NCBI GenBank assembly: GCA_018136815.1
Contig: CM030943.1
Coordinates: 2,201,370-2,265,369 of the forward strand
Source: Isochrysis galbana
Taxonomy: Eukaryota > Haptophyta > Isochrysidales > Isochrysidaceae
Length of the DNA: 64,000 nucleotides
Reading direction: 5' to 3'
Part shown: positions 9,086-19,345 of the stretch, in pieces
Layout of the letters: each line of letters begins with the position of its first letter
Numbering within the stretch: position 1 is the first letter of the stretch
Made by a program: the position numbers and the translations under genes
Notes under the pieces: model-generated
What the model was told of the DNA's origin: nothing
What the model saw: only the letters and a program-made list of their open reading frames with translations
Databases searched by the model: none

Positions 9086-10620
9086 TGTGTTTGACTGAGA
9101 AGGGAACGGCGACACAGAGAGTGAGGGAGGAAGCACGCTGTGTGCACGAGTCAACAGGAGCACTAGCAGGCCCTCGGCTACGACCACACGCAGGCGTTGT
9201 CGGTTCGACCGCTGGCTTGTCTTGCCGGTCGCGCCACCAGGCTTCGACCAGCCGACGTGGCGCAGAAGCGGCAGCAAGTCGCCTAGGCATTGAATTCTTT
9301 CCCTTGCATGGCTTGCAATGCATGGCGTTGCCCACTCCCCCGGAAATCTCGCTCCGCTCGCGCCCCCTAACAGCGCTAGTTCCACCCACCGAACCGCCAC
9401 CATATTGTGCCGACTGCATCGAAAACGTACAGCCACGATCGGTAGCTTTCCGCCTTGTCTCCACGCCCAGAAGACAGCGCACACTGCCGAAAATGGGTCA
9501 GACTGGTGTCGTGCCTGCACGCCTTGCCCAGGTCTGAGGCGCGCGACCGCTCGCTGGTATTCACCCATTCATCTACCCGTTGCCAACCGTCGATTCCTAA
9601 CCGCCGCCTCTCCTCCTGGGTCCTATGCCCCACTCTCCCTGAGTTTTGCTTCTCTGCGTCTCACCATTTTGTCCAGAAAATTCGACTCGTCGGCATACCC
9701 GTCATGAAACTCAAACAGCAGCTCGTCAGAGAGCATGGCGTGACCTGCACGCGCTCGCGGTGTGGCATGCGGTGAGATTGTGTGTGCGCTACAACGCCTC
9801 GCTCGCCGCCGAACGATGGAAAAGGAAGAAGGAGAGAGGCAGGGAGGTGGGAAGAGAGAAAGAGACGAACTGCCACCGTCAATCCCTCTCCTCTCCCGTC
9901 TCTCCCTTTCGGCTGCAGCGGCGCGTGCGTGTGCGTGCGCGCGTGTTGTGTCGCGTGTGGGTTACGCACCGTGCCGCGCTCTGCCTGCGCACGCTCCCAG
10001 CCACAGCCGCACCACAGCTCTGCCTTCTCCCCCCCCCCCCTCTCTCGCTCTCGCTTTGAGAGGCCACGCTCCCCAGCACGGCACGGAAAGAGACCGAGTG
10101 ACTATTCATTAAACAGCGCTGAGTTATACGTCTCCTCAGGGTGCCCCGCATGGTCCCCTCGCTCCCCCCCACGCCTCCTCTCTCGGCGCACCGGTGTGGA
10201 CGCGACGCGGGGACAGCGGGGAAGAGGCTTTGAGAAGCTTCTCTCCCCACTGAGAAACTTCCACCTGCTGCGCAGAAGTTTCTCTCCCGTTTCCAGCGCC
10301 TCCGCGCGGGGGGGAGCCGTTGCGGGGGGAGGGCGCCCGCGCGCGAAGGGGGGGGAAAGGGGATCTTCCATCGGGGAGGAAACCTCCCCGTTGCGCTTCT
10401 TCTCTATGCCGAGGTGGAAAAAGGGAGGAAGTCCTCCCGTCATCAGCATCCCCCCGCGCGAAGGGGGCCGAGGGATGAGGCGAGACCATTGGATGGGAAT
10501 CTCAGGGTCGATCGAGATTGGGGAGGAGAAACGCGGAGCTCCCTCTCTCGGAATGGGGGGTGCTCATGACTGATGACGGGAACAGGCCGAGCCACATTAA
10601 AGCTCCCCGGCGTCTGGAAA
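9086..10620. other. Upstream region of the Myb gene and GC/CT-rich spacer
   Basis: The left part presumably holds the promoter and 5' untranslated region of the Myb gene. From about 10140 to 10560 the sequence is rich in inverted repeats (for example GAGAAACTTCC with GGAAGTTTCTC-like partners at 10250-10285, and GGGGAGGAAACCTCCCC at 10373-10390). No convincing protein frame was seen. Confidence 0.4.
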
Positions 10621-10652
10621 TAGATGCGCGGGGGGGGGGGGGGGGGGGGGGG
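10621..10652 (+). repeat. Poly(G) tract
   Basis: More than 20 consecutive or nearly consecutive G bases starting near 10631. One of many such tracts in the window. Confidence 0.7.
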
Positions 10653-10890
10653 TGGCTGTGTTTGTTGGTGAGATTTGCACCCTCCTCTCTCCCCTCTCCA
10701 TCCAGAACGCTTGCCGCCAATCTTTTCTTGCCGCCTACTGCGGCCCGCTTTTCCTATATTCACAATATATATAGAAATGACATGTATATTTGTTCTTCTG
10801 CTCGTACTCTATAAAGTACATATACATATACATATACCAGGCATACAGCATACATTCTACTGTTCACTGTTCTACTAAGGTCGTTTGCCT

Positions 10891-11115
10891 TCATTTGGTA
10901 CCCCTCGTTTCCAAATATGCGGGTCGTCCCCCTCGCGCACTTAGCCAGGCCCTGAACGTGGGAGAAAATCCGGGCCCCTCGGCCCCTCCCCCCCAAAAAA
11001 GTGGCCGTGAATACAAACCAACAAACAAATGGCGAAGATTTTTTCGTTTCATGCTCTCATAATAATGACACAACATAGAGACCTTGCCTTGTCTCTCCTT
11101 TACCATGACTCTGCT
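10891..11115 (-). pseudogene. ORF fragment interrupted by a retroposon (left/downstream part)
   Basis: On the minus strand the frame 'SRVMVKERQGKVSMLCHYYE' continues toward 'LRHLFVGLYS'. It is separated from the upstream part (12276-12548) by the retroposon at 11116-12258. The 17-bp target duplication encodes 'SRVMV' on both sides in the same frame, so before insertion the two parts formed one continuous frame. The protein is not recognised. Confidence 0.55.
11099..11115 (+). repeat. Target-site duplication, left copy
   Basis: TTTACCATGACTCTGCT, repeated exactly at 12259-12275. A 17-bp duplication is typical of target-primed reverse transcription. Confidence 0.85.
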
Positions 11116-12258
11116 TACCGAAAAACTATTGTTATAGTTTGAACTATGGAGCGTGCCGCGACCGCTCCCGAGCCCCAGGCGACCCTCGCCACCGCGCCCC
11201 ACCTGGGACGCCCCACGCCGCCCGAGGCGGCTCGTCAGAAAGCCCTCTCAGAGTCCATCCAACCCATCCAAACCACACCCGCGCAAGCGCGCGGGGTGGC
11301 GAGCACTGGCACCGAACAGGTTGCCACCATGGCTCTGCGCATCATGCAGGGGGTCTTGGAGACCCCCTCTAACAGTGGGAAACCCTCCCACCCCAAGAGC
11401 ACCTCATGTGGGAGGGCAGCTCAGCTGCCCTCCCCATGGTGGAAACCTCTACCATCAGTGCACCCAACATGGGAGGGCACTTCACAACCATCAACCCCAT
11501 ACGGAGAGCACCCCATGCCTCTGTTTTCCAACTTGTTGACACAATTCTCGTCTTCACCCCACTCTTGTGGGCCACTAGTACCAATCACTCAGTGCCCTGC
11601 CTTGGGCCCTCTCTCAACACAAGACTCCCTCTCCCACTCCCCCTTCACACCACAACCAACCCAAACGGCACGAAACCCCCCGCCCTCTGTTCAAAGCACC
11701 AAAAATTTCAATTCAAGACACATGTTGATACACTTTTCGTTTTCACCCCAGGCTTGTGGGCCACAAGTACCTACAACTCAGTGCCCTGCCTTGGGCCCTC
11801 TTTCAACACTTCACTCCATCTCCCACTCCCTCATCCCACTACAACCAACCCAAGAAGCACAAACCCCCTCGCCCTCGGTTTCAAACACCAAAAATTTCGA
11901 CTCAAGACCAGAGGGAGGACATGTTTTGAGGCGGCGTCGCTGCCCATGCCTAGCGCAAGGGTATAGCGCCCCCACTCAAACATCTCCTTCCCCAAAGCTC
12001 CTCTTTGAGGAGTTGCTCCTCACCCTCCCATTAGGCCCCCTTGCCTGCGAGACCAAAACAGGATCCTGGCGTGGGGGGCTGCTTGAGTGTGGAGGGAGGG
12101 GTGCTCCGGCTAGCGCAGGTAGTAAGCTAGTGAAGAGCTGGGTGGCATAAGGGGGAAGGGTGCTTGCGCTCGCCGCGGCAGGGAGTCCTGTCTTGTGTGC
12201 GCGCTAGTCCCGTTCCTTTGCCGCGCCGCGACCCATAAAAATTTGTTAAAAATTTAAA
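11116..12258 (+). mobile_element. Full-length retroposon with 17-bp target duplication (copy 1)
   Basis: Starts around the hairpin AACTATTGTTATAGTT (11125-11140) and ends with an AT-rich tail 'gttaaaaatttaaa'. It is flanked by a perfect 17-bp duplication. A nearly identical copy lies at 45477-46615 with its own different 17-bp duplication, and a 5'-truncated inverted copy at 17757-18672. No reverse transcriptase is encoded, so it must be mobilised in trans. The long duplication and fixed 3' end place it with LINE-dependent retroposons. The shared 'hairpin + MERA' start links it to the ORF1-like remnants at 1015 and 59094. Insertion interrupts an ORF on the minus strand. Confidence 0.88.
11146..12150 (+). 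CDS. Retroposon-encoded 334-residue Ser/Pro-rich protein
   Basis: The intact frame starts 'MERAATAPEPQ', directly after the 5' hairpin, and ends 'LVKSWVA'. It has exactly the same length as the ORF of the second full-length copy (45501-46505): no frame-disrupting indel separates the two despite many substitutions. The middle contains two internal repeats of about 62 residues built around 'CGPQVPTTQCPALGPLSTL' and ending 'KNF(N/D)SR'. A basic patch 'RRRRCPC' follows near residue 265. No known domain, no zinc knuckle, no membrane segment. By position it could be an ORF1-type nucleic-acid-binding protein (inference). A second frame of the same strand (11406-11966) is also open, probably because the sequence is C-rich and stop-poor. 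Confidence 0.6.
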   Translation: MERAATAPEPQATLATAPHLGRPTPPEAARQKALSESIQPIQTTPAQARGVASTGTEQVATMALRIMQGVLETPSNSGKPSHPKSTSCGRAAQLPSPWWKPLPSVHPTWEGTSQPSTPYGEHPMPLFSNLLTQFSSSPHSCGPLVPITQCPALGPLSTQDSLSHSPFTPQPTQTARNPPPSVQSTKNFNSRHMLIHFSFSPQACGPQVPTTQCPALGPLSTLHSISHSLIPLQPTQEAQTPSPSVSNTKNFDSRPEGGHVLRRRRCPCLAQGYSAPTQTSPSPKLLFEELLLTLPLGPLACETKTGSWRGGLLECGGRGAPASAGSKLVKSWVA

Positions 12259-12548
12259 TTTACCATGACTCTGCTCCCACACCTGAGACGGGAGACCCGG
12301 GTATACACGAGTTCGAAGAGCACTGGCGAAGGATTCTCGCCCCTGAACCCGGTGTCCAAAAGTACGCGACCCGTGACAATGGCGGTGTGGGCTTTGTCGC
12401 GTCCATTGCACAACGCGATGACGGTAAGCACTTGGTCGATGTACACGGCGAAGCCTGCTCGCATCACGCGTTTGTGTGCAATGACGTGTTTGTTGGCATC
12501 AACCACCTCTGCCCATTGAATTAACTTCTGAATAGTCTCACCGCACAC
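12246..12548 (-). pseudogene. ORF fragment interrupted by a retroposon (upstream part)
   Basis: The minus-strand frame includes 'LIQWAEVVDANKHVIAHKRV' and 'MRAGFAVYIDQVLTVIALCN', then 'VLFELVYTRVSRLRCGSRVM'. It runs into the retroposon tail at 12258 and has its continuation at 10891-11115 beyond the element. The upstream limit at about 12560 is the border of another repeat (12590). Composition and helical periodicity look like real protein, but I do not recognise the family. Confidence 0.5.
12259..12275 (+). repeat. Target-site duplication, right copy
   Basis: Exact repeat of 11099-11115. Confidence 0.85.
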
Positions 12549-12589
12549 GCGGCCGTGGACCCTCTACTTTCTACTCACGTAGGAAAACT

Positions 12590-13018
12590 TTCTACACCCC
12601 CACTCCCCCGGCCCTTCTCCCCCCGCCATAAGGCGGCTCCCCCCGTGCACTACTAGGGGGATAGGGGTGAAGGGCTTAGATATGGTCGGTGGCCCGCGCC
12701 CCCCCCCGGTGATCCGTTCCCCCCTTCCTCCTATGCCTACCGGGCTGGCGGCGACCTCAATCCCGACTTCTCCTGTAAACAGGTGCGGGACTTACATATT
12801 TTCCGGTGAGCGGAGCCCTCGCTCCGCCCACCCCCTTCTCCGCGCTCTCTCTCCCCTCTCCTGCAGGCACGCGCGATGGCGCGCCTGCGACAGGCCTGCA
12901 GTTGCCTCTGGCGACCCTTGGAGGCTCCAAGAGGCCAGCTCAGGGGGCAGAGGAGGCTGGGGCTGGGCCCTGGTCTCCCCTGCCTCTCCCTCGCTGGCTC
13001 TCCTGGGCCTCAGGCCCA
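12590..13018 (+). repeat. Hairpin-rich dispersed repeat (copy 1)
   Basis: Inverted copy at 42240-42690; its end (CTTTCTACACCCCCACTCCC) also occurs at 51318-51345. It contains several strong hairpins, for example GCAGGCACGCGC with GGCGCGCCTGC (12863-12888) and GTGAGCGGAG/CTCCGCCCAC (12806-12833). No protein frame is shared between copies in a way that suggests coding. It may be a non-autonomous DNA transposon or structured non-coding RNA element. Confidence 0.65.
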
Positions 13019-13024
13019 TCTGGA

Positions 13025-13594
13025 TGGATCGTCGAAACCGGGCACGCAGCGTGCCCGGCATCAGCTTGAAGTTGGGCTCTCCCGGCCTCGCTCGGAGGCG
13101 TCAAACGTCGAATGGGCTCCACGCATGGCTGATTTCCACGAGATTTCGGCGCGCGGCCCACGCGATTGGTGTGGCTGTGTGGGTGGCCCCTGTGTATTTG
13201 GTGTCTGGCGAGGCCCCCCATCTAGGTGGATCGTCGAAACCGGGCACGCAGCGTGCCCGGCATCAGCTTGAAGTTGGGCTCTCCCAGCCTCGCTCGGAGG
13301 CGTCAAACGTCGAATGGGCTCCACGGATGGCTGATTTCCACGAGATTTCGGCGCGCGGCCCACGCGATTGGTGTGGCTGTGTGGGTGGTCCCTGTGCATT
13401 TGATGTCTGGCGAGGCCCCCCATCTAGGTGGATCGTGGAAATCGGGCACGCAGCGTGCCCGGCATCAGCTTGAAGTTGGGCTCTCCCAGCCTCGCTCGGA
13501 GGCGTCAAACATCGAATGGGCTCCACGGATGGCTGATTTCCACGAGATTTCGGCGCGCGGCCCACGCGATTGGTGTGGCTGTGTGGGTGGTCCA
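13025..13594 (+). repeat. 202-bp tandem satellite, block 1 (2.8 units)
   Basis: Units begin TGGATCGTCGAAA at 13025, 13227 and 13429, a period of exactly 202 bp. Each carries the palindrome GGGCACGCAGCGTGCCC. The units are very similar, indicating recent tandem amplification. Block 2 lies at 14620-15130. Confidence 0.9.
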
Positions 13595-13599
13595 TGTTG

Positions 13600-13800
13600 T
13601 TGTATTCCTGCCCATCTGAAGGCTGTAGGCATGAATATTCGTGTAAGGTACGCGCTCACAATTACAATTGAACAGTTCCCCGTGTTGCCACTGACGCACA
13701 AGACACACAGATTCGGATTCCCCATGGTCTCAAGTCCAGGTTTGCAGATTTTGGTCTCGAAATTTGCGATTCGAATTTTGTTTGTGCTGTTACTTTAATT
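13600..13800 (+). repeat. Diverged copy of the 'SKFEDL' dispersed repeat
   Basis: The left part (13606-13685) is the reverse complement of 63037-63115. The right part (about 13710-13780) aligns with the module seen at 33520-33610 and, inverted, at 62500-62590 and 62860-62930. Confidence 0.6.
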
Positions 13801-14619
13801 GTTGGCTGGTTTAAGGTAATAAACCGGCATGACTTCGACTTCTCGTTCCGCAGTCGCTCTGCGAGACTCTCGCTCTCTCTCTCTCTCCGTCCTCCTCTCC
13901 TCGGCCGACGGAGGGAAGTTTCGTCCAAAACATTCTCCGGTCCCAGGATGTTCCGTGGGGGTGTCCTCTTTTGACGGAACGCGACTTTCGCGTCTTGTTT
14001 CGTCGCCCCTTGCTCGTTGCTTGTCTAGAAGGTCTCTCCGCACATCGCCTTCTTCCCCCGGCGCGATTTTGGATCTCTCCTCGACCCTCCGCGTTGGCTT
14101 CAGCGGACGAGTTTCACTTTAACGATAGTTCGAACCCTTCGTTTGCGTAGTTTTGCGCTCTCTTTCCGTATGCTTCTTCGCGCATGACGAGCGATCGCGA
14201 CCTCAGCCTTCGTCGCACGGGGAGGGTTTGTTTATCGTATGATTCCGGAGTGTTTACGTTAGTTTTCTGAGCCCAAGGTCGTTGGGGTTTGGGTTTCTTG
14301 TGAGTGTTTTTGTAGCAACTTCGTCGAGTCCCACCGTGTTCCCAAGCGAGTCCCCCCGAGTTCCCGAGTCTATACCCCGAGTCAACGAGTCAATACCAGC
14401 CAAGCACGCGCCTGAGCCACCCCCAGTCGCCTGCCACCACCTCCCACAAGCCTCCTTCCACACTTCCACGCCCTCCGTGCGTCGTGCGTCGTGCGTCGAT
14501 CACCATGCCCGTAGTCACCCCCGAGGAAAGCTCCATGAGCTCCCCGCAAGAACCGCACTCCGCGCTAGCTGCCGGCGCGCCCTCGCAGGCCATCACCAAG
14601 AGTGAGATGAGCCTTGCTC
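13801..14619 (+). mobile_element. Retroelement leader and short gag-like start (remnant)
   Basis: CT-rich leader sequence resembling the LTR/leader regions at 41370-42045 and 51526-52195 in composition and in phrases such as 'gtttacgttagttttctgagc'. It is followed by a short frame starting at 14505 ('MPVVTPEESSMSSPQEPHSA') that breaks off into the satellite at about 14620. No enzyme domain. Assignment to an LTR element is by resemblance only. Confidence 0.35.
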
Positions 14620-15130
14620 TGACACCTGTGCATTTGGTGTCTGGCGAGGCCCCCCATCTAGGTGGATCGTCGAAATCGGGCACGCAGCGTGCCCGGCATC
14701 AGCTTGAAGTTGGGCTCTCCGGGCCTCACTCGGCGACGGCTCAACGTTCAATGGGCTCGGCGGATGGGTGATTTCGACGAGGTTTCGGGGCGCGGTTTGT
14801 CCGATTGGCGTGACCATGCGGGTGGGGCCTGTGTATTTGGTATCTGGCGGGGTCTCCCATCCAGATGGATCGTCGAAAACGGGCACGCAGCGCGCCCGCC
14901 ATCGGTTCGAAGTTGGGCTCTCCGGGCCTCACTCGGCGACAGCTCAACGTTCAATGGGCTCGGCGGATGGGTGATTTCGACGAGGTTTCGGGTTTCGGGG
15001 CGCGGCCTGTCCGATTGGCGTGACCATGCGGGTGGGGCCTGTGTATTTGGTATCTGGCGGGGTCTCCCATCCGGATGGATCGTCGAAAACGGGCACGCAG
15101 CGCGCCCGGTCTCGACTTGAAGTTGAGCTT
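14620..15130 (+). repeat. 202-bp tandem satellite, block 2 (about 2.4 units)
   Basis: Unit starts at 14663, 14866 and 15076 (periods 203 and 210; the longer one carries a duplicated GGTTTCG). More diverged from block 1 than the units within a block are from each other. The GGGCACGCAGCG palindrome is kept. Confidence 0.85.
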
Positions 15131-15497
15131 TTCAAGCTTTTGCGATTTTAGCGTCTTCTGTCTTTTTTTTGATTACGTTTTGTTGTGGGGGCCCAAGGGG
15201 GGGTCCGGGTCCTAATGGACCCCGGATATGTGCTAGTTGGGTGTATTGGGAACTTTCTACCGTGAAAAATCCTCAAATTTCCTCAATTCTGAGATGGTCA
15301 TTTTTTCACCCCTTATAAAAAAACACTGTTTGACCGCCCTACAGAAGGGGGGGGGGAGGGGGCGCCGGCAGATACCTCGAGGGGAGGGGCGCGCCGACGA
15401 GTGCGTCCCCTCCCCTTCCGGTATCTCTCCCTCCCTCTCTGCCACGCGCCCCCCCCGGCGGCTCTTCTCTCTGCTCTCCACCGCCTCGCAGTCAGCC
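15131..15497. promoter_or_regulatory. Presumed promoter and 5' UTR of the RPL7 gene
   Basis: The last 80 bases before the ATG are strongly pyrimidine-rich (tctctccctccctctctgcc and similar), as in many ribosomal protein gene leaders. No TATA box was recognised. Confidence 0.4.
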
Positions 15498-16826
15498 ATG
15501 GTGCGTGCCCTCCCGACCCCCCTTCTCCCTCTCTCTTCCCCTCGTCCCACCACACCTCCCCACGCTCCCGCGCGCGATTGCTGCCACTGCAGACCCAATC
15601 ACTGCCTACGCACCTGCCCTCTCCCCACACAAACCGCGCCTTTCTCCTCCGCCTCGGCCCTGCCTCCCTTCGCCTGCCCTCCATCCCCTCGCCCCCTCCC
15701 CACCCGACGCCTCTCTTCCTTCTCGACAGGTTGCGGTGCCTGAATCGGTGCTCAAGAAGCGCAAGCGCTCCGAGAAGTGGGCTGCGGACAAGGCTGCGGC
15801 GGCCAAGGTGGCCGAGGCCAAGGGGGTGGAGAAGAAGAAGGAGATCTTCAAGCGCGCAGAGGCCTATGTTGCTGAGTACCGCTCTGCAGAGCAGCAGCTT
15901 GTCCAGATGAAGCGTGCTGCCCGCAAGGCTGGCACCTTCTACGTGGAGCCGGTCAGTGTTCTCTCGCTCGTGCGCACGGGACGGGGTTTGTGCTCGTGGT
16001 CGCTCGTGCGCACGCGAACAGGGATAGTGGTGGTGGCGGCTTTGCGCGCCTTCGCTTTGTCCATGTGATGCCGGGAGGGAGGGTTGTGCGGGCGTCTGGG
16101 AGCACCATGTGAACTATGGCCTGGGTGTGACCATGGCCGCGTCACTGGCTGCTTTCGAGGCAAAGCCGCACGGTCTCACCCACTCTGCGCACGTCTTCAC
16201 ACTTTCAGGAGGCGAAGCTCCTCTTTGTGATGCGCCTGCGTGGTATCAACGGAATGCACCCGAAGACACGGAAGATCATGCAGGTGCGTCGGCTCCATCG
16301 GCACCAACTTTCTCTCCGTCTGTGCCGCTAGCAAGCCGCCCCCTTTTGGCTGTGCCACCCCGAGCAACCACCGGCTCACCGCACACGCTCTCGCTGGCAG
16401 GTCCTTCGGCTGCTCCAGATCAACAACGGCACCTTCATGAAGGTCAACAAGGCCACCATGAACATGCTCGTCAAGGTCGACCCTTACATTATGTACGGCT
16501 ACCCCAGTCTGAAGACGGTGAAGGAGCTTGTCTACAAGCGCGGCCACGCCAAGATCGATGGCCAGCGCGTGCCGATCACCGACAACGACATGATCGAGAA
16601 GCAGTTGGGCGAGAAGACCAAGGGTGCGGTCATCTGTATTGAGGATCTCGTCCACCAGATTTACACGGTCGGGCCCTACTTCAAGGAGTGCACCAAGTTC
16701 CTCTGGCCGTTCAAGATGAACGCGCCGGTCGGCGGCTTCTCGCGCATCCGCAACCACTTCGTCGAGGGCGGTGATGCTGGCAACCGCGAGGAGTACATCA
16801 ACGAGTTGATCCGCCGCATGCTCTAG
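15498..16826 (+). CDS. RPL7: 60S ribosomal protein uL30 (L7)
   Basis: Four exons: 15498-15500 (only the ATG), 15730-15951, 16209-16283 and 16401-16826, total 241 residues, the usual length for eukaryotic L7. The N-terminus '[17 protein letters not shown]' is the basic, Lys-rich arm of L7. The core shows '[20 protein letters not shown]', '[13 protein letters not shown]', '[20 protein letters not shown]', '[19 protein letters not shown]' and the C-terminus '[20 protein letters not shown]', all family hallmarks. All introns are GT-AG and phase 0. An intron directly after the start codon is a known feature of ribosomal protein genes. The product is a structural protein of the cytosolic large subunit that contacts rRNA. 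Confidence 0.97.
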
Positions 16827-17756
16827 ACACTCCGCTTTCTGTGATCACCCCGTCCCTGCTGCGGCCGCCGCGCTGTCAGAGCCCTCTCCCAACTTTCCCC
16901 GGCTTTGGTGCGGCGCGCCAACGACGACGCCCGGCGTGAGTCGCGCGCCGTCATGCGGCGTGTCTGGCGCTGGCAGCGTGTCTGGACGGGTCGCCGTCCG
17001 AACCGCATCATAAAACGGGCTTGCGGCGCACCAACGTGTGGTCGAGCGTTGGGGAACGTGCCCTGGCATGCAGATTGCTTTGCCGCGTGCGGTGTGTCGC
17101 CTGAGCGCTGCGACGCGGATGTCGCGCGCGGCGCCGGCTCAACAACTCCGCTCGGGTGCGGCAGGGGCGCGTTGTGTGTGGATTGTTATGTCCCTTAGCC
17201 ATTTTACCCTTATCCCGCAGCTTGCTTGAGGCTTGAGTGAGGCATCGCCATCGTCGCATTCGCCTAGAGTCCTTAGCCTCAGTTAGCGGCCATAAAACTG
17301 AGATCGAGGAAACACATATTGGTACTCTGGGCCACAGCACAGAGCGAACTCCACTTCCACTTCTCAGCGGAAACAGGTTTCCGCCCTGCTGGCGCTTGTC
17401 GCTTTAGCACGATTGTGCGAAGTGGCGGAGGGGAGAGGCGAGCTACTCACGAAAAAATTCATTTTCATACTTACGACTTACGTGAAAGATCAGAACTTCT
17501 TGTAGGGATGGCGATGGGGTTGCGTCGCTGTTTGATTATTGCCTGCCAGCGAGAGCGCCAGAGCCAGAGGACACAAAAAACAACGCGGCCGCCATAGCCA
17601 CAGCCATTTCTGGTGATGCCCACAAATGAGAAAGTTCCCGTTCTCGTTCTCAATACTCAATCCGTATCAAACCTCAGACTAGGGCGTTGAATTACCCCTG
17701 ACGAGCACTATCTAGATAGAAGTCGATAGTGCCTTGGTGCTATCCACCTAGATATA
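16827..17756. other. Intergenic, no gene seen
   Basis: 3' flank of RPL7. Short frames only. Near 17710-17750 there are palindromic TATCTAGATA-type words next to the retroposon tail; the same word recurs near 24720-24800 and 52575-52590. Confidence 0.45.
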
Positions 17757-18672
17757 AATTTTTAGCAAATTTTTATGGATCACGAAGCGGCAAAGGAATG
17801 GGACTAGCGCTCACTCATGAGAGGACTCCCTGCCGCGGCAAGCGCAAGCACCCTTCCCCCCTTGTGCCACCTAGCTCTTCACTAGCCTTCTACCTGCGCT
17901 AGCAGGAGCGCCCCTCCCTCCACACTCAGACAGCCCCCCACGCCAGGATCCTGTAATGGTCTCGCAGGCAAGGGGGCCTTATGGGAGGGTGAGGAGCAAC
18001 TCCTCAAAGAGGAGCTGTGGGGAAGGAGATGTCTGAGTGGCGGCGCTATACCCTTGCGCTAGGCATGGGCAGCGACGCCGCCTCAAGACATGTCCTCCCT
18101 CTTGTCTTGCTTGAGTCGAAATTTTTGGTGCTTGAAACAGAAAACGAGGGGGTTTGTGCTTCTTGGGTTGGTTGTAGATGGAAGAGGGAGTGGGAGAGGA
18201 AGTGAAGTGTTGAAAGAGGGCCCAAGGCAGGGCACTGAGTTGTAGGTACTTGTGGCCCACAAGAGTGGGGCGAAGACGAGAAGTGTATCAACATGTGTCT
18301 TGAGTTGAAATTTTTGGTGCTTGAAACACAAGGCAAGGGGGTTCGTGTTGTTTGGGTTTGGGTTGGTTGTAGTGTGAAGGGGGAGTGGGAGAGGGAGTCA
18401 AGTGTTGAAAGAGGGCCCAAGGCAGGGCACTGAGTTGTAGGTACTTGTGGCCCACAAGAGTGGGGTGAAGATGAGAAGTGTGTCAACATGTTGGAAAACA
18501 GAGGCATTGAGTGCTCTCTGTGGAAGATTGATTGTTGTGAAGTGCCCTCCCATGTTGGGTGCACTGATGGTAGAGGTTTCCACCATGGGGAGGGCAGCTG
18601 AGCTGTCCTCCCACATGAGGTGCTCTTGGGGAGGGAGGGTTTCCCACTGTTGGAGGGGGTCTCAAAGACGGC
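17757..18672 (-). mobile_element. Inverted, 5'-truncated retroposon copy (copy 3)
   Basis: Reverse complement of the 3' three quarters of the elements at 11116 and 45477, ending with the same AT-rich tail (17757-17775 on the plus strand). The ORF reads in the same frame from 'ETPSNSGKP' to the basic patch 'RRRRCPC', with small in-frame size differences, but then breaks before the end. Truncation begins at the element's 'GTCTTTGAGACC', as expected of incomplete reverse transcription. No target duplication was found; the left junction (18665-18672) enters a different repeat. Confidence 0.8.
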
Positions 18673-19345
18673 GGGCCCGGAATCGGAGGCTCGACGACGA
18701 GATCGGTCCAAGGCTTGAAGCGTGAACCTTCTAGACGCTTCTAACGAACAACCCTGAGTAGCAACCAAGGGGAAGAAACACCAAAGGGGCCAAGGGCTTG
18801 CATGTAACTTGCATCAAGGGGAAAGATTCCCTCACCCAAGAAGCGAACCTACATTGATCTCCAAGGGGAGATGGCAAATTAAACCTCAAATCTCGAGCGG
18901 ATAGATAGAGCAACCGACTCGCTCGCCCAAAAACCTTGACCGAGAAGAAAGAAGCAAGGACCTACAAGCCAAGGGTAGCGGACCTAGGGAATGTGAGAGG
19001 AAGTTTCCGAACGCCAACGCCAAACGCCGGAAGGCAACGAAAGCCTAACCAAGCCAAGCAGAACCTACGAAGAACAGGCCTGGACGACAACGAAAGTCAG
19101 CAGGTCCCAAGAAAGAACCGGAACCCAACAAGAAACAACAAGCCTTGCAAGAAGCTAAACAAGCCTTCACAAGGTAACTCGAGAGCCTGAGACAAGCGCG
19201 CAGCGAGCGACAGGCGACCTGGCTCCTTTGGATCAAGATTACCCGAAAGGAGGAAACCTGGAATCTAGACCTGACAAACAGGCTAGAAGGAACGAAACGA
19301 GAACTCGAATTCTAGATCGCTAGGGACGAACCCTACCAACCTAGA
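18673..19345 (-). mobile_element. LTR-like fragment related to the 51613-52195 family
   Basis: On the minus strand it contains the phrase AGGTTTAATTTGCCATCTCC, shared with the LTRs at 51613-52195 and 61363-61910, and a similar overall base pattern. Ends were not defined. The only long frame (18936-19190 plus) is Arg/Lys/Asn-rich and not recognised. Confidence 0.35.

Noticed and set aside
7865-9568. Start of the Myb ORF at 9568 instead of 9085
   Set aside because: The upstream extension of 161 codons has no convincing start codon context and reads as untranslated sequence; the ATG at 9085 opens a plausible N-terminus.
11406-11966. Second overlapping ORF (186 codons) inside the retroposon
   Set aside because: It is not the longest conserved frame, lacks the shared start after the hairpin, and is explained by C-rich stop-poor sequence.
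13025-15130. CRISPR-like array
   Set aside because: Direct repeats of 202 bp without unique spacers in a eukaryotic context; it is a satellite.
17757-18672. Third retroposon copy as a full-length insertion
   Set aside because: Its 5' part is missing and no target duplication could be found, so it is called truncated.
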